Positions 18,121 to 26,869 of a stretch of 64,000 bases of DNA are shown here, in pieces; the stretch's first letter is position 1; every line of letters starts with the position of its first letter. Origin of the DNA: Kushneria marisflavi (lineage in GTDB: Bacteria > Pseudomonadota > Gammaproteobacteria > Pseudomonadales > Halomonadaceae); the NCBI RefSeq assembly GCF_002157205.1, contig NZ_CP021358.1, positions 1,426,001 to 1,490,000 of the forward strand, read 5' to 3'. The notes under the pieces are model-generated. The model was not told the DNA's origin. It did no database searches and saw nothing but the letters and a program-made list of their open reading frames with translations. The translations under genes and the position numbers were made by a program.

Positions 18121-19369
18121 TCATGGGCTCCCCATAGGAAAAGTGAAGCTGCATCGCGATCAGATCGCGCTGTTGTTTGAGATCAATGATGCGCAGGCGT
18201 TGGTCGATTAGTTCGCGGCGTGCGGCCAGGATGGCGTCGAGAGTGCTCTGGCCGTTTTTGTAGGCGGCGTACTGCAGCTCGACTTTCTGATTGGCGAGAT
18301 CAAGCCAGGTGGTTTGCGCTCGATTGAGCTGTTGGGATAGTGCGGCGTAGTCGGCCAGCTGATGGCCAAGCTCACTCATTTGCTCACGCAGCAATGCATC
18401 GTATTCGAACTGAAGGCGTTCCACGGTGTGCTGACGGGCACGAATTGTCGGGTCCTGACGGCTGCCGGAGAACAGCGGCAGATCAAACGACACCTGTGCC
18501 GAGACCATGTCGCCGTAGCGTTCATCACGATGCTGGTAGGCCAGTTCAACGCCCCAGTCAGGACGCTTTTCGGCCTTCGCTTCAGCGAGTCTGGCCTCGG
18601 CAATGCGAGTCTGAGCACTCAAGGCAAGTACTTCGGGATAGCGTTTCAGACGTGTGCGCAGGGCTTCCGGCGCAATGGCAAAAGAAGGCGGTGTCCCTTC
18701 AAGCGGCTCATCGGCCGCATCGCCCACATAGCGGCGAAGCTCGGCGATGGCTGCGATCCGCTCGCTTTCCAGAGCGTCACGTCGGTCGGCAAGCTCGGCC
18801 ACGGCTTGTCTGGCAAGCACACTGTCAGTCAGCGGGGCGCTGCCTGATGCGATCTGAGCCTGAACGGTAGTCGTGAGAAGGCGGTTTTCTTGGTCGAGTT
18901 CATCAAGCTGTTCAAGCTTGCGTTCCAGGTAGTAGCGCTTGAACCAGGCCTGCGCCGTATGGTGATGCACCATGAGGTGTACCACATGACGTAATGCCCG
19001 GGCATTTCCCAGCTCGGCTTCGGCAATAGCCTTGCGAGCATGACGCTTGGCGCCATTGGGTATGGACTGCGACAGACCGATGCGCTGCATCGTCATCATG
19101 CTATCTGTCAGGCTGCCCCTGTCCGGGCCGGAAACCGGATAGTTGGTGACACCAAGACTTAGCCTGGGGTCAGGCAGCGCATCGGCCGGCTCAATCAATT
19201 CACGAGCGCTGGCGATACCAGACATGCTGGCAGCCAGTTCGGGGGCGTTTTGTACGCCTATTGCAAGGGCGTCATTAAAGCTTAGTGATGAGGCATGAAC
19301 GCCTCCGGCCATGCCCAGCCAGCCCATTATCAGCCAGCCAAACAGGACATGATATCTGTGAAGATACAT
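18113..19369 (-). CDS. cusC: CusC-type outer-membrane efflux channel, TolC family
   Basis: A 418-residue protein with a signal peptide (LFGWLIMGWLGMAGGVHAS) and two OEP repeats forming the alpha-helical tunnel (LSFNDALAIGVQNAPEL at the start of repeat one; SFDLPLFSGSRQDPTI near residue 305, before the second helical hairpin). The Leu-rich, Gln/Glu-rich coiled-coil helices fit TolC-like channels. There is no Cys after the signal, so no lipid anchor is seen. It carries metal from CusAB through the outer membrane. It overlaps cusB by 8 bp. Confidence 0.9.
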   Translation of the reverse strand: MYLHRYHVLFGWLIMGWLGMAGGVHASSLSFNDALAIGVQNAPELAASMSGIASARELIEPADALPDPRLSLGVTNYPVSGPDRGSLTDSMMTMQRIGLSQSIPNGAKRHARKAIAEAELGNARALRHVVHLMVHHHTAQAWFKRYYLERKLEQLDELDQENRLLTTTVQAQIASGSAPLTDSVLARQAVAELADRRDALESERIAAIAELRRYVGDAADEPLEGTPPSFAIAPEALRTRLKRYPEVLALSAQTRIAEARLAEAKAEKRPDWGVELAYQHRDERYGDMVSAQVSFDLPLFSGSRQDPTIRARQHTVERLQFEYDALLREQMSELGHQLADYAALSQQLNRAQTTWLDLANQKVELQYAAYKNGQSTLDAILAARRELIDQRLRIIDLKQQRDLIAMQLHFSYGEPMNE

Positions 19370-19453
19370 GCTCTAACTCCAGATTTTTCAACGCACAGTC
19401 GTGCTTGACCTCGCAGTCGATAGAAGCTGCGAAAGTTGAATCTCAGTAGGGAG

Positions 19454-19810
19454 TCAGCTCAAACGAGGAGGGCGCCATAAGCCGTCGGTAGAACGGAAAA
19501 CGGCAGGCGGGTCATACAGCAGAGGGGAAACGCGAACGGGATGTAAGGTATAGATGGATAAATTCGAGTTGGAGATATATAGCGCCATGCCGACAACACA
19601 GTCCTGCATTGGCGGGCATTTATCGCTCGAGTCGGGTTGTGATGCGAAATTTTGTGCCATCACATCACAATCCTGCTGGTCAGTTGCATCATGCATCATG
19701 AATGTTCCTGGCATCATCTCGCACTGCTCACCAACACCTGACGACGCCAACCCAAGGGCTGGAATCGATAGTGTCAATATCACAATGAGAATAAGCCTGA
19801 TGAACATCAT
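19454..19810 (-). CDS. Small secreted Cys/Met-containing protein at the head of the cus operon
   Basis: A 118-residue product with a signal peptide (RLILIVILTLSIPALGLASSG), then a Cys/Met-containing region (EQCEMMPGTFMMHDATDQQDCDVMAQ and CPPMQDC) and a C-terminal PPAVFRSTDGLWRPPRL. Similar short secreted proteins often precede copper-efflux RND genes; some resemble DUF2946, but I cannot confirm the family. Four Cys and several Met suggest metal binding. It sits 84 bp before cusC on the same strand and is probably the first gene of the operon. The ATG at 19810 or at 19807 could start it. Confidence 0.65.
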   Translation of the reverse strand: MMFIRLILIVILTLSIPALGLASSGVGEQCEMMPGTFMMHDATDQQDCDVMAQNFASQPDSSDKCPPMQDCVVGMALYISNSNLSIYTLHPVRVSPLLYDPPAVFRSTDGLWRPPRLS

Positions 19811-20200
19811 GAGATGAAGCAGGTCCTGTGCAAAATTTACCCAGCCTTCATGATAAATACACAGAGACAAGAAAAGCCAGCATATTTTTCGCCATCTTCT
19901 TCGGTCTGTAATTAGACGTGCAATAGAGCATCCTGAAACAAGAAGTTGTCACACCACTGGCGAAGGCCCCCGGGACCTCTGTTTCCAAAAACCTATCGCT
20001 CAGTCATATCTCCATTAGGTATGAAAGCAGAAAATCCAAAGAATGCTGGTGCTCGAAAGCTGTAACGGCCAGCCTTGGCGGGCTCCTGCTCAGTGAACAG
20101 GGAAAGCATTGCTGCCATGACTTCTCAGACAGAACCTGACAAGCGACGCTGTATTTTATTGAGTAAAAGGACGAAACGGTTCGTATCCCTATTGATTTTC
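19811..20200. other. Right-end non-coding part of element 1
   Basis: About 390 bp between the first cus-operon gene and the right inverted repeat. The cus promoter should lie at about 19811-19950. No recognised regulator site and no gene are visible. Confidence 0.4.
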
Positions 20201-20212
20201 CATTCCACATAA
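20201..20212 (-). repeat. Right inverted repeat of element 1
   Basis: CATTCCACATAA, the near-exact reverse complement of 9078-9089 (11 of 12). It ends 2 bp before umuC sequence resumes. Confidence 0.65.
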
Positions 20213-20214
20213 AT

Positions 20215-20286
20215 GGCGACATGAGCGCGCGCGTACTGGCGACACTGCGCACCTTTACGCCGCTGGTGGAGCCCTACTCCATCGAT
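20215..20286 (+). pseudogene. umuC: umuC fragment 2 (24 codons stranded between the two elements)
   Basis: GGC GAC ATG AGC through ATC GAT encodes GDMSARVLATLRTFTPLVEP followed by YSID. This is the conserved UmuC segment that follows SSNYELY (in E. coli, ADMSNRVMSTLEELSPRVEIYSID). It exactly fills the gap between fragments 1 and 3, proving that two separate insertions struck the same gene 72 bp apart. Confidence 0.95.
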
Positions 20287-20295
20287 AAGAGTAAG

Positions 20296-20345
20296 TTATA
20301 TAGTAGTGACACCCAAACCATGAAGTTAGTGCCATGGACATGGCC
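20296..20345 (+). repeat. Left-end repeats of element 2
   Basis: TTATATAG (20296-20303) is repeated directly at 36488-36495. CCATGGACATGGCC (20332-20345) is matched in inverted orientation by GCCATGTCCAT (36460-36470) and in direct orientation by CCATGGACA at 36368 and 36411. These are likely recombinase-binding sites. Confidence 0.6.
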
Positions 20346-20365
20346 AAGCTAACTCGGAGCAATGA

Positions 20366-21655
20366 ATGGCGACGTTAGAACGCATTCACTTCGTACCCCA
20401 CCACGTTGTATGCGGCGATAAATCTACCACTTACTCGCCCAGTAACAGTCAACCATCTATTGAAGGCTTGCCTCAGCTTTTCTGGGCAGACTGCATGCCC
20501 TGGAGGGAAGCAAACCTGTGGGCAGTAGAACGAGCAACAACTGGCAATGCTTCTCTAAAGACTGTTGTCAGCAACATGAATGGCCTGCTCAATTACGCCA
20601 AGTTCTTGGAATCTCATCATCTACATTGGTTTGAGTTTCCTGTTCGCAAAGCTGATCGATGCTTGGTGTTGTATCGGGGAGCGTTGATAAGGACGCGCGA
20701 TGCGGGCCAGATCAGTCCATCAACAGCGTCCGAGTACATGCGCAATTGCGTCATGTTCTATCGATGGGTGAAACACAAGGAGCTTCTATCTCCTTCCCTT
20801 ACCTTATGGCGGGATAAGCCCTACCTGGTTAAATACTTCGATCAGATCGGGTTCGAAAGAACAATAAGTGGAATCACGACCGATCTTGGCATCCCGAATC
20901 GTAAACGGTTTGGGCAGACACTTGAGGATGGATTACTTCCAGTTTCAGAGGCTGATCGCGACGCGATCATGAATTTTGCTGCACTGCATGCTACGCCTGA
21001 GCTTTATCTCATGCTGGCACTCGGTTTTTTCACTGGAATGCGGCTTGGGAGTATCTGTGATCTCAAGATCCAAACCCTTAAGCACGCTATCCCAGACCCT
21101 TCCGCTGAAGGGCTACTGCGCCTTGCGATAGGTCCAGGCGCCTCTCCATCGGTGCACACCAAGTTTGGTGTGACTGGCCAAATCTGGATTCCCGAAGCGT
21201 TGCTTGATCAGTTGCTTGAATATGGCAATGGATTGCGGCGGCTAAGAAGAGAGGCGAAAGCATCACCCGAACAGCGTGATCTGCTGTTCCTGACTCGATT
21301 TGGCAATGCTTACGGCAGACGTAGCACCGATCAGTCATCTGCAGTAAATGTTGAGATGTCAGCGTTTCGGGAGCGAGGATCAAAAGCAGGTTTACAAGCG
21401 CTTCGTAAATTTCGTTTCCACCAGTCACGTTGCACCTTCGGTACCGAATTGGCACGTCTGGGCCTTTCCAGTTGTACCGATGTCGCTATCGTAATTTCGA
21501 TGGTCAGAGACGCACTACTTCATAGTCCCAGTTCGGAAGCGACTACTTTTAAATACATTCGATTTTTACAGGCATTGCCAGTCAAGCAAGCGCTCTCAAA
21601 TAGCTTTATGGCGGCATTCAGTGGCATCGGCTCCGGGGTACCGCATCATGAGTAG
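20366..21655 (+). CDS. Tyrosine recombinase, first gene of the element 2 module
   Basis: A 429-residue integrase. The catalytic domain holds Arg in LGFFTGMRLGSICDL (about residue 220), His-x-x-Arg in FHQSRCTFGTEL (about 355), His in DALLHSPSSEAT (about 390) and Tyr in FKYIRFL (about 400). The N-terminal 190 residues form a core-binding region (TGNASLKTVVSNMNGLLNYAKFLE). It is the first of four tightly packed genes. The layout resembles Tn554-type and 'gamma-mobile-trio' (GmtY/GmtZ/GmtX) modules; that match is from memory. The ATG at 20366 was taken; the stop overlaps the next start in ATGAGTAG. Confidence 0.85.
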   Translation: MATLERIHFVPHHVVCGDKSTTYSPSNSQPSIEGLPQLFWADCMPWREANLWAVERATTGNASLKTVVSNMNGLLNYAKFLESHHLHWFEFPVRKADRCLVLYRGALIRTRDAGQISPSTASEYMRNCVMFYRWVKHKELLSPSLTLWRDKPYLVKYFDQIGFERTISGITTDLGIPNRKRFGQTLEDGLLPVSEADRDAIMNFAALHATPELYLMLALGFFTGMRLGSICDLKIQTLKHAIPDPSAEGLLRLAIGPGASPSVHTKFGVTGQIWIPEALLDQLLEYGNGLRRLRREAKASPEQRDLLFLTRFGNAYGRRSTDQSSAVNVEMSAFRERGSKAGLQALRKFRFHQSRCTFGTELARLGLSSCTDVAIVISMVRDALLHSPSSEATTFKYIRFLQALPVKQALSNSFMAAFSGIGSGVPHHE

Positions 21656-23378
21656 CTGCACCGTTGATCTTACATTTACGATACTTGAGTACGGGATTCA
21701 TGAGAGACCATGGGATCTCCGACCGCTGCTATACAGAGGCGGTGCTGCTGCAAAAACGAAGAAAGTTGACAGTCAGATCGATCAGGGCGAGCTCGGTCAA
21801 CTATTACCAGAGCGCATCGAGTTGGTAATGCGGCTACACGAACACATGGCTGCCGACCTTGCTGGTGGCGGAAGCCGCTACTCGGCGCAAAATAAAATTG
21901 CTGCGTTGCGACGCTTCTTTGCCTGGAGCGATGCGACAGGAGAAAAACTTGATCTCGAAACGGTGTCCGATACCTTCATTCGTTGGACTGATCACTTACT
22001 ACACCGTTATCGAGTCGAGCGCAGCTTTAGTGAAGGCACCCTATATGACCTTACCAGGCTCACCGCGACAATGCTTGACCGTGCGCTGGACCGCCAGGCG
22101 AGCTTGAGCAAAAGCACTCGTATTCGCAAGCCACGCAGCAAAGGCAAGGTGCATACTGCTAGAGCAGATAAACAGAATCTGCAAAGCACCTTCGAGTTCG
22201 GACATTTACTAGCTGATATATGCAACGCATTGACGTCAGAAACAATAAAGGGAGCGCTGCCGGTTTGTATCCCGTTACGCACCGGACAAGTCTTGGAACA
22301 ATGGTCAGGACTGCCGCAACCGGAGAAAGCAGCGGCTCGACGTACCAGACCCCAATCCCGGGCGCAGATAGAAGCGTCAGCGGCAGCTCGTGCTGCCTGG
22401 CAGGAAGATCGAACCCTGCGAACTCGTTATCCTCTTGTCAATTTACGCATTGAAAGCGAGCTGCTGATATTCATTGCTCAGACCGGCATGAACCTGCAGC
22501 AAGCCCATACCATGCGAGTCGAGCATTTCCATTACGCCAGTCACCTAGACGGCTATCAGGTACGCACCTTTAAAAAGCGCCGCGACGGTGAAGTACTGTT
22601 CGAAATTTATGCCAATTACCGAAACTGGTTCGAAAATTATCTCGTGTGGCGCTCTGAATGGTTTTCCACCGAGCCAGATGATTTGCTATTTCCACTTGTG
22701 CGCATTGGAGGACGAATCACAGTAGAGCCGCCTCAATTCACGAGTCTTATGAATGTTTGCAGCAAAATCGGCATACAACTTGTAAGGCCAAGAAAAATGC
22801 GCGGAACGCGTATCAACTGGTTGCTTCGTGAGTCTCAGAATCCGGAACAGGTTGCAGAGATGGCTCAACACACGGTTGAAACGCTAATAAGGGTATATTC
22901 CGACCCGCATCCACAGACCGCCATGGCGGAGATTACACGCTTCCATCAAAAAACCGACCCATCCCTTTCTTCTCCCGCCCCAGGTCAATGTATATCGGCC
23001 AAACCTGAACTGCTAAGTGAAACTCCGCGGAATGCACCGCGTCCTGATTGCATAAATGCAGCTGGCTGTCTGTTTTGTGTGCAACATCGGGATATCGAAA
23101 GTGAAGATCATGTCTGGTCTCTCGGCAGCCTGCGTCACCTTAAATCACTCGAGCTGGCATGCTACCACCCGCCTAGTGCAGGAAGTCAGGTGGCGACAGA
23201 ACATCCAGCCTTGCTTACGATCAAGCGTCTGACGGCCAAACTGCGTTTTTTTGAAGAAAGTAACAATATACGAAAGCTTTGGGTGGAAGAGATGAGTGCC
23301 CGTATCACAGAGGGTGATTATCATCCGGTCTGGGCAGGGTTCATTCGATTGGCAGAACTACGACAACAATCAATATAA
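21648..23378 (+). CDS. Divergent tyrosine-recombinase-like protein, second gene of the element 2 module
   Basis: A 576-residue protein with a recombinase-like C-terminal half. The first catalytic Arg appears to be missing: the expected TGxR position reads AQTGMNLQQAHTM (about residue 285). Later positions are partly kept: RGTRINWLL (about 390), His in MAQHTVETL and Tyr in IRVYSDPH (about 415). A C-terminal Cys cluster (CINAAGCLFCVQH, about 470-482) could bind metal. It may be a structural partner rather than a catalyst, as is seen for middle genes in multi-recombinase elements. The start at 21648 overlaps the first gene by 8 bp; the stop overlaps the next ATG by one base. Confidence 0.8.
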   Translation: MSSCTVDLTFTILEYGIHERPWDLRPLLYRGGAAAKTKKVDSQIDQGELGQLLPERIELVMRLHEHMAADLAGGGSRYSAQNKIAALRRFFAWSDATGEKLDLETVSDTFIRWTDHLLHRYRVERSFSEGTLYDLTRLTATMLDRALDRQASLSKSTRIRKPRSKGKVHTARADKQNLQSTFEFGHLLADICNALTSETIKGALPVCIPLRTGQVLEQWSGLPQPEKAAARRTRPQSRAQIEASAAARAAWQEDRTLRTRYPLVNLRIESELLIFIAQTGMNLQQAHTMRVEHFHYASHLDGYQVRTFKKRRDGEVLFEIYANYRNWFENYLVWRSEWFSTEPDDLLFPLVRIGGRITVEPPQFTSLMNVCSKIGIQLVRPRKMRGTRINWLLRESQNPEQVAEMAQHTVETLIRVYSDPHPQTAMAEITRFHQKTDPSLSSPAPGQCISAKPELLSETPRNAPRPDCINAAGCLFCVQHRDIESEDHVWSLGSLRHLKSLELACYHPPSAGSQVATEHPALLTIKRLTAKLRFFEESNNIRKLWVEEMSARITEGDYHPVWAGFIRLAELRQQSI

Positions 23379-25411
23379 TGCAAAATCCTCTTTCGCAATT
23401 TGGCCTTTCCATTGACTCGCCTCTGGCAGTTCCTGACGCGCCCAACTATCGTCCACCGTGTTGGCCACCGCAACGAGATTGGCCGGTCATCATTGATGCA
23501 GCTGGTCACATAGTGAGTCGTTGGGGTGATCCTATTTGGCGGCTTGATCCGTGGGCAGGAAAAGCGATTATCCTCAACTTCGGTGACGGCCCGATAAAAA
23601 AATATGCAGCCGTGATTAGTCCTGCGAATGCAGATTTGCTGCGAACCATTATCGGTTGGTGGTTGTATGGCCCGAATGGAGCACGCGGTGTCCGAGGTCT
23701 GAAAACCCGTTTCGATCAGATGCGTAAGCTGTTTGTTCTATGTACTCAAGAAGGCATTCTAGCGTCTGAGCTAAGTCAGTTTCCTCGAGTTTCAGATCAA
23801 CTATCAAAAGTGCTTCAAATATCCCGATCAGGCGAATTTTTAGCACTATTAAGTGAACTTTATGAACGCCGCAATACTATAGGGTTCACTGTCCTTGATC
23901 GCGCAGGACTGGCGCGCCTTGCAGCATCCTTACCTGAACATCAGGTTAACCAGACCCCGTATATCCCACCTCGCATCTGGCATTACCAAGTTACACGCTT
24001 ACGCGCATGCCTGGACGACTTTCTGGCTCATCAAGAGTCTGTAGAGGAGTGCTTCCGCTTCTGTGTGAACGCCTATAGGTCCAACTTCATAACCCCTCAA
24101 GGGCAAAAAAAGCCCAAGTCGTTTTATCCGCTTAGGTGGCCAACTGACGAAGCTAACGGCCAACAGACTGGACGTCAGTATTACGGTCAATTCATCGATA
24201 CGGCCCGCCGGTTTGGTATCGCGGACCTTCTGGAACGCTGGACAGGCCGGAGCGACAGAGAGATCCGTGTCCAGACACTGACCAGCTACTTAAATCTCGT
24301 AAGCAGAGCCGGACTGGGCTATTTGTTGAACTTCAGTCTTATGCGAGTCGAAGAGGCCTGGAACCTCCGAACGAATTGCCTGCAAATAGAGAAGGATCCG
24401 TCCTTTGGTGATATTTATATCTTGCAAGGCTGCACGACTAAAACCATGTCTGACTCCCAAGCCCTTTGGGTAACCTCTCCCTCAGCCAGGGTAGCGGTTA
24501 AAGCCATGCAGGTTGTCGCTAACCTCCGTACAGAAAGTGCTTTGTCTGAGCCCAACGCACACCCAGAAACAAAAGCTACAGCCTCAGAATCGCGCTATCT
24601 AATTGGCTATGCAACTGAACCGTGGAGCAAAAGAGGGAGTAAAGCCAATCACTCTCTTCGTCCCGGGATTCCATACTTGGCAAGAGCACTTCAGCTATTC
24701 GACCCTGAGCAGATGCGTATTACCCAGAAAGATTTTGAGTTGGCACGTATGGTTACACCAACGTTATCTGATGAGTTCGCAGTTGGCAAAATATGGCCGT
24801 TGGCCTGGCACCAGCTGAGGCGAACCGGGGCAGTTAATATGCAGGCCTCGGGGCTGGTCAGCGACGCCTCCCTGCAGTTTCAGCTCAAGCATGTCACCAG
24901 AGCGATGAGCCTCTATTATGGTCAGAACCACTCACGAGTGCGGCTGGACGAGAAAGCCCATACGCTTTATGTCCGTACCATGTACGAAGTTTTGGGACGA
25001 CAACTGCAACAGCTTGCGAGTGACCGTTTTGTCAGCCCGCACGGTGAGAAGCGGAAATCCGAGATCGTGCGGCTAATCTCAGCTACTGATGCCAGGAAAG
25101 TGATCAATCTGGCCAAGAAAGGTATAGCATCTTATCGTTCTGTATTGCTTGGCATTTGCACCAGTAGAGCCCCTTGTCCCTATGGCGGTATCGACAATAT
25201 CGCACATTGCGGTGGAGGCGATTCTCTTGAGCAGCCCAAGCCATGTGCGGACGTGCTGTATGACCCCGCGCAACTCAATGAAGTTGAAGCGTTGGAGGCA
25301 ATTCTGGACGAGCGCCTGGCTACTGCCGAAGCAGAAAGTCCTCTGAGAGCTTCACTCGAAGCCCAGAAACGTAGTGTGGAGAACTATCGCCATGCCATCC
25401 AGCAAATGTAA
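23378..25411 (+). CDS. Large integrase-like protein, third gene of the element 2 module
   Basis: A 677-residue protein with a C-terminal recombinase-type region: Arg in NFSLMRVEEAWNLR (about residue 325), His-x-x-Arg in WHQLRRTGAVNMQ (about 480), then His in LKHVTRAMSLYYG with Tyr just after (about 510). A Cys/His-rich segment, CTSRAPCPYGGIDNIAHCGGGD (about 590-610), resembles a zinc site. The first 300 residues have no recognised domain. Size, order and the Cys segment recall the VPA1269/GmtZ-type proteins of gamma-mobile-trio elements, but I cannot verify this here. It overlaps its upstream neighbour by one base (TAATG), and the last gene starts inside its 3' end. Confidence 0.78.
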   Translation: MQNPLSQFGLSIDSPLAVPDAPNYRPPCWPPQRDWPVIIDAAGHIVSRWGDPIWRLDPWAGKAIILNFGDGPIKKYAAVISPANADLLRTIIGWWLYGPNGARGVRGLKTRFDQMRKLFVLCTQEGILASELSQFPRVSDQLSKVLQISRSGEFLALLSELYERRNTIGFTVLDRAGLARLAASLPEHQVNQTPYIPPRIWHYQVTRLRACLDDFLAHQESVEECFRFCVNAYRSNFITPQGQKKPKSFYPLRWPTDEANGQQTGRQYYGQFIDTARRFGIADLLERWTGRSDREIRVQTLTSYLNLVSRAGLGYLLNFSLMRVEEAWNLRTNCLQIEKDPSFGDIYILQGCTTKTMSDSQALWVTSPSARVAVKAMQVVANLRTESALSEPNAHPETKATASESRYLIGYATEPWSKRGSKANHSLRPGIPYLARALQLFDPEQMRITQKDFELARMVTPTLSDEFAVGKIWPLAWHQLRRTGAVNMQASGLVSDASLQFQLKHVTRAMSLYYGQNHSRVRLDEKAHTLYVRTMYEVLGRQLQQLASDRFVSPHGEKRKSEIVRLISATDARKVINLAKKGIASYRSVLLGICTSRAPCPYGGIDNIAHCGGGDSLEQPKPCADVLYDPAQLNEVEALEAILDERLATAEAESPLRASLEAQKRSVENYRHAIQQM

Positions 25412-25856
25412 CTCTACTGGTTCAACCAAGCGTACGAGCGCCGAAGAGCAGTATCGCGCGGCGTTCGAGCGCCTAAAAAACAACAAGTCCGAACGACTGC
25501 CAAAGGGTACTCCTTTAAGTCAGAACAACGTTGCCAAAGAGGCCGGCAGTGACCCCTCTGCCTTGAAAAAAACGCGATTTCCTCTCTTGGTTGATGAAAT
25601 CCAAAAGTACATTGAAGTGCATGCTGAGGAATACCCAAAATCTGCGCGTCAGGTCAGTTTATTGACTCGCAAGAAAAATCGTGGCTTTCGGGAGCGGATC
25701 GAGGAAATTACACGGCAACGAGATCACCTTGCAAGCCTGTTAAGTGAGGCCGATGCCAACATGCTTGAGCTGTATGACCGCATTGATGAGCTAGAACGGC
25801 AACTACCTACATCAAATGTCTTACCTATCGATCCACGAGGACGCAAAAAACTTTGA
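25392..25856 (+). CDS. Small helical DNA-associated protein, fourth gene of the element 2 module (TnpC/GmtX-like)
   Basis: A 154-residue basic protein with an HTH-like stretch (GTPLSQNNVAKEAGSDPSALKK, about residues 42-63) followed by a predicted coiled coil (RERIEEITRQRDHLASLLSEADANMLELYDRIDELERQL, about 103-142). TnpC of Tn554 and GmtX have this size and architecture and act as accessory factors for orientation or stability of recombination; here that role is inferred. The ATG at 25392 overlaps the 3' end of the preceding gene by 20 bp, so the four genes form one translational unit. Confidence 0.75.
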   Translation: MPSSKCNSTGSTKRTSAEEQYRAAFERLKNNKSERLPKGTPLSQNNVAKEAGSDPSALKKTRFPLLVDEIQKYIEVHAEEYPKSARQVSLLTRKKNRGFRERIEEITRQRDHLASLLSEADANMLELYDRIDELERQLPTSNVLPIDPRGRKKL

Positions 25857-25927
25857 ATCTGACACTCGGTAGTATTTCAGAAGAAGTCGCACTTTAGAGC
25901 GTTCGGAAAGCTCTTTACGGGATAGTT

Positions 25928-26830
25928 TTATGTGCCATTGCGCTCGTCAGGCCATCCAGTCGCATTGGCATTAACTACTCTCCACACCGATCCTTCGATG
26001 AAAGAGGCATGGCAGCCAAAGAATCGCCGCTTCATGCCGGTTCCAGCCAGCATCAATCGAACCAAAACCAACATGTCGGAAACGGTGATAGATCCGTCCA
26101 ATGGAAGCACAGTGATCAGGTTCTGTCTGAAAAGTCGGCTCTCATGCATCGCTCGGCAGTCCAGCGACACCATGGCCCTGAGGCTGCTGGCCGGTTTGTC
26201 GTAACGGGTATTCAACCGACGTTTTCCTTCAGCCAGCCAAACAGGCGTTCCACCACGTTGCGCTGACGGTATTTTGGCCGGTCGAACTTATGCGGCAGAC
26301 CCGACCGCGGGCGTCGATGCATGCGGCATCGCGGGATGAGATCGGACGCATGTCGTAACGTGTACAGTAGCGTCGCAGCACATCGCTGTTGTAGCCCTTG
26401 TCCGCCACGATGTAACGGCCGCATTTGCGAGGTCGACCCGAATGCCCCGGTAATCGAACCTTCTACAGCAGTTCGGTCAGGTGTATCGAATCGGCGCACT
26501 GGCCTGTGGAAAGGGAGAAGACAAGAGGAAAGCCGCGGCTGTCACACAGAAGATGTATCTTCGTGCCCAGACCGCCACGGCTACGGCCGAGGGTATGATC
26601 CGGTGGTTATACCGATGCCTTTTTTACCGGCACCGCTGGCTGATCGAGCCGCTCTGATGGATGTTGAATTCATCATTCAGGTGTCGATATCCATGATGCC
26701 GTCTTCACAAAGACGAAGGTGTAGGCGTGCCAGAATCCGATCGAAGATGCCGTCATCACGCCACTGTGGAAAGCGCTGATAGACGGTTGTCCATGCTGTC
26801 TGGGCCGGAGCGCATTATTCAGAGTAAATC
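25928..26830 (-). pseudogene. Decayed IS5-family transposase remnant
   Basis: On the minus strand the translation shows, in shifting frames, an IS5-type order: WTTVYQRFPQWRDDGIFDRIL, then IRAARSASGAGKKG after an in-frame TGA, a GGLGTKIHLLCDS-like core, and at the end KYRQRNVVERLFGWLKEN followed in another frame by TRYDKPASSLRAMVSLDC. At least three frame changes and one stop are needed, so it is dead. Outer ends and terminal repeats could not be fixed. Sequence at 25928-26110 continues open but matches nothing I know. Confidence 0.75.
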
Positions 26831-26869
26831 CCGGGTGCGGCCAACCCATGGCATTATGGAAGTGATGCT

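Larger units (their letters stand above)
9074..20214. mobile_element. Element 1: tyrosine-recombinase element with copper-efflux cargo inserted in umuC
   Basis: The left boundary is the point where the umuC frame is lost (after codon TAT, 9071-9073). The right boundary is where umuC resumes at GGC GAC ATG AGC (20215). Near-terminal inverted repeats are TTAAGTGGAATG (9078-9089) and CATTCCACATAA (20201-20212), matching at 11 of 12 positions. Two overlapping recombinase genes sit just inside the left end and read inward. Cargo is a copper/silver RND efflux operon on the opposite strand plus a Met-rich protein. Exact crossover bases cannot be fixed without an empty site. Confidence 0.85.

Noticed and set aside
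20004-20252. 82-codon minus-strand frame overlapping the middle umuC fragment
   Set aside because: It crosses the element 1 right end and the umuC island, so it is a chance frame across a junction.
20215-20286. Possibility that the middle umuC similarity is chance
   Set aside because: All 24 residues fit the missing UmuC segment in order and frame, and joining the three pieces restores a normal length, so chance is not credible.
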